The notes under the pieces: model-generated
Seen by the model: only the letters and a program-made list of their open reading frames with translations
Database searches by the model: none
Told to the model about the DNA's origin: nothing
In this document: positions 1 through 4,792 of the stretch, in pieces
Layout: every line of letters starts with the position of its first letter
Position numbering within the stretch: the stretch's first letter is position 1
Program-made: the position numbers and the translations under genes
Source of the DNA: Planctomycetota bacterium
GTDB taxonomy: Bacteria > Planctomycetota > UBA1135 > UBA2386
Direction of reading: 5' to 3'
Assembly (NCBI GenBank): GCA_003235605.1
Contig: QJVU01000192.1
Coordinates: 1-7,144 of the forward strand
Length of the DNA: 7,144 bases

Positions 1-107
1 AAACAGGCAGCAGCCGTGGTGGACTGCTCATCTCAGTCTCTCTCTTCCCACCATTGCCTGGACCCCCGGGTAGGGTTCCGAAAACGGGCAGGGAAAAGAA
101 CCCGGCG

Positions 108-121
108 GGAGCGCCAGCTCC
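108..121 (-). terminator. Weak terminator-like hairpin downstream of the sigma factor gene
   Basis: Read on the minus strand, GGAGC pairs with GCTCC around a four-base TGGC loop. About eight bases further on comes a short T-rich run, TTCTTTT (plus positions 94-100). It lies about 110 bases past the stop codon of the sigma factor gene, after the 20-bp repeat array. The stem is only 5 bp and the T-run is interrupted and distant, so this may not work as an intrinsic terminator. Confidence 0.25.
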
Positions 122-214
122 TTGGCCGCACGAGCGCTTCCTTGGCGGCACGACGCTTCCTTGGCGGCATGAGCGCTTCCTTGGCGGCATGAGCGCTTCC
201 TTGGCGGCACGAGC
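116..214. repeat. 20-bp tandem repeat array, about 5 copies
   Basis: The plus-strand unit is GCTTCCTTGGCGGCATGAGC. Copies lie at 116-135 (diverged), 136-154 (one base short), 155-174, 175-194 and 195-214. The 155-174 and 175-194 copies are identical, and the others differ mainly by C or T before GAGC. The array starts 17 bases past the stop codon of the minus-strand sigma gene. There are no spacers between units, so it is not a CRISPR array. On the minus strand each unit presents AAGGA seven bases before the ATG or GTG of the next unit. Because 20 is not a multiple of 3, successive starts fall in different frames. No protein coding can be supported here, nor in positions 1-115. Confidence 0.9.
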
Positions 215-231
215 GCGGGCGGCCCGGTTGG

Positions 232-3200
232 TCAGTCCGGGAACCGCACATCGACACGGCGTTCTTCCGCTGTCTCCAGGGACACCGTGAACCGTGTCTC
301 CGCACTCACGCCGGCCACGTTCGTCACCACCATGCAGTAGCGGCCGGGAGCCAAGGCGACGCGTTCGTGGCCTGGCCTTGCCACGTGGCCATAGATCCGT
401 TGCTCCCGGAACACCAGGCGTCCGGCGCCGCCAGGGGCCTTTGCACCGGGCTCCTGGGAGTCGGACTCCTCTGCACCGGGCTGCTCCGAGTCGGGCCCTC
501 GTGCGTCCCGCGCTCGGTAGAGTGCCCTGGTGAGCGCGGTTCCCACCACGGGCACCGGCGGCAGGCGAAGCAAGACTTCCAACCCCTCCTGGAACTGAAT
601 GTCCACCTTCGCCTCCTGCCCCGACGCCACTTCCACGCGGCGGAAACAGGGCAAGTGGCGGTGGCTCCAGTAGGAGAGCCAGTAGACCCCGGGCGCCAGG
701 GGGTGCCGGTCACAGCGCCCCCCCTTCAGCACCACCCGAGTGCCTGCGGGAGAGCCCTCGGCCGTGATTTCCAGGAACGGTCGCGCCGTGGGACGGCCGT
801 CGGGATCCTTCACCCGCAGGGACAGGGACCCGGGTTCCCGGAACTGCACCGTGCCCACGTCCACGGTCTGGCCTGCGCTCAGGGCCTCGAAGCGCCCGGC
901 GTAGACCATTCCCAGGTTTCCGGCCTGCCCGTACAGGTGGTAGACCGCAGGCGGCAACGGTCCCACCCGGAAGCGGCCGTGGCGGTACTCGAAGCCTCGG
1001 GCCTCGGCCCCCTTGCGGGTGCCGTCCTGCTCGTGGATCAAGCTGATGCGAAGCCCCTCCACGGGCAGACCCGCCGGTCCCACCATCGTGCCGGTGAGGG
1101 TGCACGAGGCGCGGGCACAGTCGCCAATGGGGAAGTCCACGACCTCCGAGCCCGGTCGCACGTCTTCGAAGAACACCGCCAGGTGGGGAATGACCGGGTT
1201 CTTCTCCGCCATCGTCAGGACGTAGGGGATGTCCTCCAGGGCGTCGAAGACGAAGGTGCCGTCGGCGTTGGAGTAGACGATGCGATCTTCGGTGTGCTTG
1301 GGGCCTTGCAGCTTCACCCGGAAGTCCGGGATCGGCACACCCCGCTGGTCCACGACCCGCCCCAGGATCGAGTGCCCCCTTCCCAGGATCGGGTTCCACT
1401 GCAGCTCCTCGCCGTCGCGCAGACGGAACGCCTGACGCGCGTGGCCCAGCTCCGGTCGCTCGGCGTCCCCTGCGGAAAGCTTGCCCCCGCCGGGTTGGAT
1501 GTTCGAAAGCACGAAGCTCCCATCCGCCGCCGACCGGGTCTGCACCCGCGCCCAGACGGGACCGCTGAACTTGAAACCGGGCCCCTCCTCGACGTTGTCC
1601 TGGAGCGCCTCCACGAGCATGCCGGCGACCGTCTCCCGGTCCTCGCCCGCGACCGCGTCGCCGTTCTTGTCGGCAAGTGTGTCACCGTTCCTGCCCGCGA
1701 CCGCGTCGCCGTTCTTGTCGGCAAGTGTGTCACCGTTCCTGCCGGCGACTGCGTCGCCGCTCTTGCCGGCAACTTTGTCAGCGTTCTTGCCTGCGACCGT
1801 GTCGCCGCTCTTGCTCACGACCGCCTCGCTGCTTCGACGGACCACGCCACGCACCCCCGCGCCGCGCTTCAGGTCCACCTGTACGAAGGCCTCCTCCCCG
1901 GGATCCATGGAAGAGACGTTGCCCCGCCAGACCGCGGTGGTCGGCGAGACTCCCTTCACCCAGACCGGCAGGTCATAGGCGGTCACCACCCCGGGGGCGA
2001 AGAACGCACCGCGCTCGTCGGTGCGCAGAGGGTAGCAGGCCAGGTCATCCCCCAGCTTCGGAGCAAAGGACCAGCCGATCATCACCGCTGCCCCCACCGC
2101 CGGCTTGCCGTCGGGTCCCCGCACCACGCCGCGGATTGCAGCGGCGGGACCGCGGAATTGCAGGACCACCTCCCCGGGACTCCCGGCTCGACCATGCAGG
2201 TAGAGGGGTCGTGGTCCCACCCGACCCGGCAGGTAGGCGGCGATCCCCCGCAAGGGTTCCACGTCGCGGATGTGGAACGCCCCCGCGGCGTCGCTGCGGG
2301 TCACCTCGACGCCGAAGTCCAGGCCGTGATGAGGCGGAGCCAGGCAGATCGCCACCCCGGCGAGGGGCTTCTGACCCTTGTCCTTCACCACGCCGCGGAG
2401 GTCGATCCCCGGGGGAATCCACAGCTCCGCCTGCACCTGCCTTCCTGCCACCACCGTGGCCTCGGCCGCGCCGCCGCGCCCCGCGAAGATCTGCACGTCC
2501 CCCGGCTCGAGCCCCTCGAAGGCCACCGCGCCCTCGTGGACGGTCCTCTGTACCTTGTCCCCCAGCCAGGTGGTCTCCCCCGATCGCCGCACGCTCACCA
2601 CCGCACCCGCCGCCGGTGCCTGGTCCGATGCAAACCGCACTCGCACCAGGAGACTGCCGGTGACCGTCTTGTCAGGGAGGACCCCTTCCCCTGTCGCCCC
2701 GGCCGCCCCTTTCACCGTCAGGGGCGTGCGCTGGCCAGGCACCGCCCCCGCTCCGGCGGAACCTCCGGCACCGGCAGCCTGCACCCCGCCGCCCGGGGCG
2801 GGATTCACGTCCTCCACCACTGCGGGATCCGGCCAGAGGTGCCACGCCCCCACGGCCAGGACCCCCAACGCGGCCACGGCCATGAGCTTCTTGGCCGTGC
2901 TGCCCCAGGCAGCCCAGGTGCCAAACCCCGCGGCGGGATCCAATCCCGCGGCGGCCACCCGCGCCGCCGCCGTTGCTGCCTCCGCGGTGGCGTGGGCTGC
3001 CGCTGCTGCCGTGTTGGCTGCCTCCGCGGTGGCGTGGGCTGCTTCTGCTGCCGCTTCGGCTGCCGCCGCGTTGGCCGCGGCCTGCACGGCTTCCGCCTTT
3101 GCAAGGATCGTCATCTTCATCGCCGCGAGGCCCCGCCCCGTGGTCATGGTCACCAGCGCCCCCAGGGCGAGGCTCGAAGGCATGGCCTTCTGGAGCATCT

Positions 3201-3708
3201 GCATGCCACGGCGCACCTGGCTCTTCACCGTCTCCCGGGGCCGATCCACCGCCTGGGCAATCTCCGCCGTGCTCAGGTCATGGAACAGCGACAGGCGCAG
3301 CACCTCCCGGTACTTCGGCGGCAGCCCCGCCATCGCTTCCCCCAACGACTTGGTGAACTCACGGGCTTCCACCTCGAAGTCCGGGTCCACCGCGCGCTCG
3401 GATCGGACCCGTTCGGGATCCAGCTTCCGCCCCCGCCGCCGCCACTCCAGCCGCGCATGGTTGGCAAGGATCCCCACCAGCCACTGCTTCACCCCCGACT
3501 TCAGCTCGAACCGCTTCGCGCACTTGATGGCTTCCAGGAACGTCGTCTGGACCAGGTCCTCGGCAGTATGGGGATCCCTGCTCAGGTGGGAGGCCAGCAT
3601 CAGGAGCTCCCCCGCCACGAGGTCGAACACCCTGGCAAGATGGCGCGGGGCCCCCGTCTCCTGGTAGGCCAGAAAATGCCGGTCAGCCTCGTTGGGTGTG
3701 GGGGTCAT
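232..3708 (-). CDS. Membrane-anchored ECF-type sigma-70 factor fused to multiple carboxypeptidase-regulatory-like domains
   Basis: The 1158-residue protein begins as an ECF sigma factor, which directs RNA polymerase to specific promoters. Region 2 spans about residues 25-95 (EDLVQTTFLEAI, then WLVGILANHARLEWRRRGR) and region 4 about 123-175, with the helix-turn-helix in LSTAEIAQAVDRPRETVKSQ. An Ala-rich linker (204-255, AHATAEA repeats) leads to one membrane helix at about 275-292 (LMAVAALGVLAVGAWHLW). The remaining ~860 residues resemble about eight tandem carboxypeptidase-regulatory-like beta-sandwiches, starting near residues 349, 434, 523, 617, 780, 869, 960 and 1042. Each has a GxVxxxxGxPxxGxxV-type strand and, in several, an xxDxxGxFxxxxxxPG-type strand. 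Domains 4 and 8 carry low-complexity inserts. ECF factors are usually about 200 residues, so this is a large fusion. The sigma part should be cytoplasmic and the repeats outside the membrane; this topology is inferred. The start is ATG at 3708, with only a weak AAAGAG upstream. The gene is divergent from the 4074 gene. The sigma assignment is firm, while domain count and limits are approximate. Confidence 0.93.
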   Translation of the reverse strand: MTPTPNEADRHFLAYQETGAPRHLARVFDLVAGELLMLASHLSRDPHTAEDLVQTTFLEAIKCAKRFELKSGVKQWLVGILANHARLEWRRRGRKLDPERVRSERAVDPDFEVEAREFTKSLGEAMAGLPPKYREVLRLSLFHDLSTAEIAQAVDRPRETVKSQVRRGMQMLQKAMPSSLALGALVTMTTGRGLAAMKMTILAKAEAVQAAANAAAAEAAAEAAHATAEAANTAAAAAHATAEAATAAARVAAAGLDPAAGFGTWAAWGSTAKKLMAVAALGVLAVGAWHLWPDPAVVEDVNPAPGGGVQAAGAGGSAGAGAVPGQRTPLTVKGAAGATGEGVLPDKTVTGSLLVRVRFASDQAPAAGAVVSVRRSGETTWLGDKVQRTVHEGAVAFEGLEPGDVQIFAGRGGAAEATVVAGRQVQAELWIPPGIDLRGVVKDKGQKPLAGVAICLAPPHHGLDFGVEVTRSDAAGAFHIRDVEPLRGIAAYLPGRVGPRPLYLHGRAGSPGEVVLQFRGPAAAIRGVVRGPDGKPAVGAAVMIGWSFAPKLGDDLACYPLRTDERGAFFAPGVVTAYDLPVWVKGVSPTTAVWRGNVSSMDPGEEAFVQVDLKRGAGVRGVVRRSSEAVVSKSGDTVAGKNADKVAGKSGDAVAGRNGDTLADKNGDAVAGRNGDTLADKNGDAVAGEDRETVAGMLVEALQDNVEEGPGFKFSGPVWARVQTRSAADGSFVLSNIQPGGGKLSAGDAERPELGHARQAFRLRDGEELQWNPILGRGHSILGRVVDQRGVPIPDFRVKLQGPKHTEDRIVYSNADGTFVFDALEDIPYVLTMAEKNPVIPHLAVFFEDVRPGSEVVDFPIGDCARASCTLTGTMVGPAGLPVEGLRISLIHEQDGTRKGAEARGFEYRHGRFRVGPLPPAVYHLYGQAGNLGMVYAGRFEALSAGQTVDVGTVQFREPGSLSLRVKDPDGRPTARPFLEITAEGSPAGTRVVLKGGRCDRHPLAPGVYWLSYWSHRHLPCFRRVEVASGQEAKVDIQFQEGLEVLLRLPPVPVVGTALTRALYRARDARGPDSEQPGAEESDSQEPGAKAPGGAGRLVFREQRIYGHVARPGHERVALAPGRYCMVVTNVAGVSAETRFTVSLETAEERRVDVRFPD
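442..495. repeat. 30-bp in-frame direct repeat in the last domain of the sigma fusion
   Basis: Two copies, beginning at 442 and 472, share TGCACCGGGCT and GAGTCGG with a few differences between. The 30-bp period gives a 10-residue protein period, SEQPGAEESD followed by SQEPGAKAPG, at about residues 1074-1093. This acidic, proline-containing stretch looks like a flexible loop inside the eighth regulatory-like domain. The reading frame is kept. Confidence 0.7.
1621..1812. repeat. 24/48-bp tandem repeat encoding eight 8-residue units inside domain 4
   Basis: Residues 633-696 of the sigma fusion are eight consecutive 8-residue units of the form (K/R)(N/S)GD(A/T)(V/L)A(G/D), for example KNGDAVAG and RNGDTLAD. 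The last unit, EDRETVAG, runs straight into MLVEALQ, the normal second strand of the domain. At DNA level the higher-order unit is 48 bp, and 1645-1692 and 1693-1740 are identical, implying recent duplication. A third, diverged copy starts at 1741. The array is in frame and separates two strands of one regulatory-like domain. Confidence 0.92.
2944..3099. repeat. Ala-rich linker repeat of the sigma fusion, 42-bp period
   Basis: This stretch encodes residues 204-255, almost entirely Ala with Glu, His, Thr and Asn, between sigma region 4 and the membrane helix. A 26-bp sequence is exactly duplicated at 2975-3000 and 3017-3042, a 42-bp (14-residue) period that repeats AHATAEAA. The composition suits a long helix or flexible tether between the DNA-binding part and the membrane. 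Its length could vary by repeat slippage without loss of frame. Confidence 0.8.
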
Positions 3709-3806
3709 GGGCTCTTTGGCGTTTCGCGTCGACTTCTTGGCGGGTGGTGGCGGGTTGTTCCGGGTGTTGCGGAGTTGGCGGCCTGGTCGGCTCCTGGCTG
3801 CTTTGT

Positions 3807-3882
3807 CGGCCTTTGGCGCAAAGGCCGGTCGGCGAGAGCCGTCGCGTCATAGGTTGCCCTGAAAACCCGTTTGGGTTCAGGG
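3807..3882 (+). ncRNA. Cluster of three hairpins, candidate structured leader RNA
   Basis: Three stem-loops follow one another. The first is CGGCCTTTG (3807-3815) with CAAAGGCCG (3819-3827), a perfect 9-bp stem around a 3-base loop. The second is CGGC-GAGA-GCCG (3830-3841), whose GAGA loop fits the GNRA tetraloop class only on the plus strand. The third is CCCTGAAAACCC (3857-3868) with GGGTTCAGGG (3873-3882), a 10-bp stem with a two-base AA bulge and GTTT loop. None is followed by a T-run, so they do not look like terminators. Plus-strand orientation would make this part of a long 5' leader of the 4074 gene. I compared it by eye with the c-di-GMP-I riboswitch because of the GCGCAAAGGCC string, but the conserved first half of that motif is absent. 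Function is unknown. Confidence 0.3.
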
Positions 3883-3933
3883 GGGTACGACCTCTTTTGC
3901 CCTGCCAGGCCTCAGGACCCACGCTTGTGCACA

Positions 3934-3956
3934 GCTGCGCCATGGCGTACTGCAGC
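3934..3956. promoter_or_regulatory. Nested palindrome, possible operator
   Basis: CGCCATGGCG at 3938-3947 is a perfect 10-bp palindrome. It is framed by GCTGC (3934-3938) and GCAGC (3952-3956), which are also inverted relative to each other. It lies 118 bases before ATG 4074, in a region shared by two divergent genes, where a dimeric regulator could bind. Short GC-rich palindromes are common by chance in DNA of this composition. Confidence 0.2.
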
Positions 3957-4073
3957 CATCCAAAGGAGCACCATCCTCGTATCAGCGCGTAGAGCCGGTA
4001 CCATGGGCTCCGGCACCAGGGCCAGCTGGGAAGGTCAGGGAGCCGCATCCAAGCGACGCAACAGAGCACAGTC

Positions 4074-4676
4074 ATGATCGAGCGCGACCGCGAGCCCTGG
4101 GAGTCCGACCCGGAGCCTGACCGTAGGCCGGGCCGGGAGCCCCACCGCGAGCCTCAGGAGCAATCTGATCGCGAGCCCCACCGTGAGCCCTACGGCGCGC
4201 CTCAGCGTGAACCCGTCGGTGAGCCCAACAAGCGGCGTGACTCCGCGTCCCATCGCCAGCCTCGAGACCTCGAGCTGGACCGCTTCAGCCAGGAAGCCAA
4301 CGCTTTCATGGACCTGAACGAGACCAAGGAGGTCATGGTGAGGGAGGCCCGCAGCGTGCTCTCCAAGCATCCCGAGGCGGATCCCGTAGGGTTGCTCTTC
4401 CAGCGCGACGCACCCCTCGCCAAGGGGGTGCTGACGGCACTGGAGAAGGCCACCGGTCAGATCCTGCACGCCAAGGGCTTCCTGGGTGTCATGCCCCGCA
4501 GCCTCGCCAACGAGATCCTGAAGCACGAGGACCCGAACCTGCTGGCGCAGCTGGCCCACGCCCCGGGAGGCAGGGGACCGTCACGGCGCCTGCCGATCAT
4601 CTGCATGACCAGGAGCGGCGCCAGGATGATGGTCGTGGGCTACGAGGCACCGCAGCCCTGGGAGGGCGAGCTGTAG
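4074..4676 (+). CDS. Hypothetical protein with Arg-Glu-Pro-rich N-terminal tail
   Basis: I do not recognise this 200-residue protein. Residues 1-60 are highly charged and proline-rich, with repeated REPH/REPQ/REPY motifs and no hydrophobic stretch, so probably disordered. From about residue 66 the sequence looks globular: helical stretches (RFSQEANAFMDLNETKEVMV, then DAPLAKGVLTALEKATGQIL) and a C-terminal strand-like part (RRLPIICMTRSGARMMVVGY). There is no signal peptide or membrane helix, so a cytoplasmic location is inferred. The plus frame was chosen over the antisense 4035-4559 frame because its third codon positions are strongly GC-rich and the protein looks foldable. ATG 4074 has no good Shine-Dalgarno sequence. 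A shorter form from ATG 4308 (residue 79) would lack the tail and part of the first helix. It is divergent from the sigma fusion and convergent with the protease. Confidence 0.65.
   Translation: MIERDREPWESDPEPDRRPGREPHREPQEQSDREPHREPYGAPQREPVGEPNKRRDSASHRQPRDLELDRFSQEANAFMDLNETKEVMVREARSVLSKHPEADPVGLLFQRDAPLAKGVLTALEKATGQILHAKGFLGVMPRSLANEILKHEDPNLLAQLAHAPGGRGPSRRLPIICMTRSGARMMVVGYEAPQPWEGEL
4137..4189. repeat. 36-bp-spaced direct repeat in the N-terminal tail of the 4074 gene
   Basis: A 17-base sequence beginning GAGCCCCACCG occurs at 4137-4153 and 4173-4189 with one mismatch. It encodes the two EPHREP motifs. Shorter GAGCC/GAACCC echoes continue to about 4226 (REP, GEP). The frame is maintained, which supports expansion of a coding tail. 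Confidence 0.7.
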
Positions 4677-4685
4677 GAGCTTCGG

Positions 4686-4711
4686 GGAGCGCTGCTCCGA
4701 GCGTTGCTCGG
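4686..4711. terminator. Two tandem hairpins at the convergent gene junction
   Basis: Ten bases past the TAG stop at 4674-4676, GGAGC-GCT-GCTCC (4686-4698) forms a 5-bp hairpin. CCGAGC-GTT-GCTCGG (4697-4711) forms a 6-bp hairpin overlapping it by two bases. Neither has a T-run on either strand. Their place between converging genes suggests a bidirectional 3'-end structure, perhaps protecting mRNA ends or assisting termination. The two stems compete for the shared CC. Confidence 0.45.
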
Positions 4712-4719
4712 CACGCGCC

Positions 4720-4792
4720 CTGCTCGACGTCTCCGCTTCGACGGCCCTGCTTCGACGTTCGACGTTACTGCTTCGACGCTACTGCTTCGACG
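4720..4792. repeat. Degenerate 11-bp repeat CTGCTTCGACG across the protease stop codon
   Basis: Exact copies of CTGCTTCGACG lie at 4747-4757, 4768-4778 and 4782-4792. Diverged copies are CTGCTCGACG at 4720-4729 and CGCTTCGACG at 4734-4743. On the minus strand the unit is CGTCGAAGCAG. The copy at 4782-4792 supplies the last codons of the metalloprotease (SKQ) and the TAG stop at 4779-4781 follows directly. The other copies are untranslated, so the array straddles the coding boundary. Confidence 0.85.

Larger units (their letters stand above)
3709..4073. promoter_or_regulatory. Divergent intergenic region between the sigma fusion and the 200-residue gene
   Basis: These 365 bases separate two divergent start codons and must hold the promoters of both genes, if both are real. 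I see no convincing -35/-10 pair for either direction. Ribosome binding signals are weak on both sides: AAAGAG shortly before the sigma ATG, and nothing clear just before ATG 4074. The region contains three consecutive hairpins (3807-3882) and a 10-bp palindrome (3938-3947), annotated separately. Open frames crossing it have Trp- and Cys-rich or otherwise unnatural translations and were not accepted. Confidence 0.6.

Noticed and set aside
116..214. CRISPR-like array
   Set aside because: The 20-bp units are directly adjacent with no spacers and no cas genes are nearby.
3734..3761. ECF-type autoregulatory promoter (GGAAC ... GTC) before the sigma gene
   Set aside because: GGAAC is present on the minus strand at 3757-3761, but the nearest GTC lies about 23 bases on, longer than the usual 16-17 base spacing of ECF promoters.
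367..3852. 1161-codon open frame on the plus strand, opposite the sigma fusion
   Set aside because: It mirrors the real gene almost completely. Its translation lacks recognisable domains and is rich in His, Arg and Pro, as expected of an antisense frame in GC-rich coding DNA. The minus frame has clear sigma regions 2 and 4.
3807..3882. c-di-GMP-I (GEMM) riboswitch
   Set aside because: The GCGCAAAGGCC string is reminiscent, but the conserved upstream half with GGCAAACC and the receptor elements is not present.
3683..4075. 130-codon minus-strand frame across the divergent intergenic region
   Set aside because: It overlaps the sigma start in another frame and its translation is Trp- and Cys-rich with no sensible fold. 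It also passes through the hairpin cluster.
4035..4559. 174-codon minus-strand frame opposite the 4074 gene
   Set aside because: Its N-terminal part looks fairly protein-like, but its C-terminal half is a monotonous LRLAVGLP-like run antisense to the REP-rich tail. Third codon positions favour the plus frame, so it is treated as a shadow, with some residual doubt.
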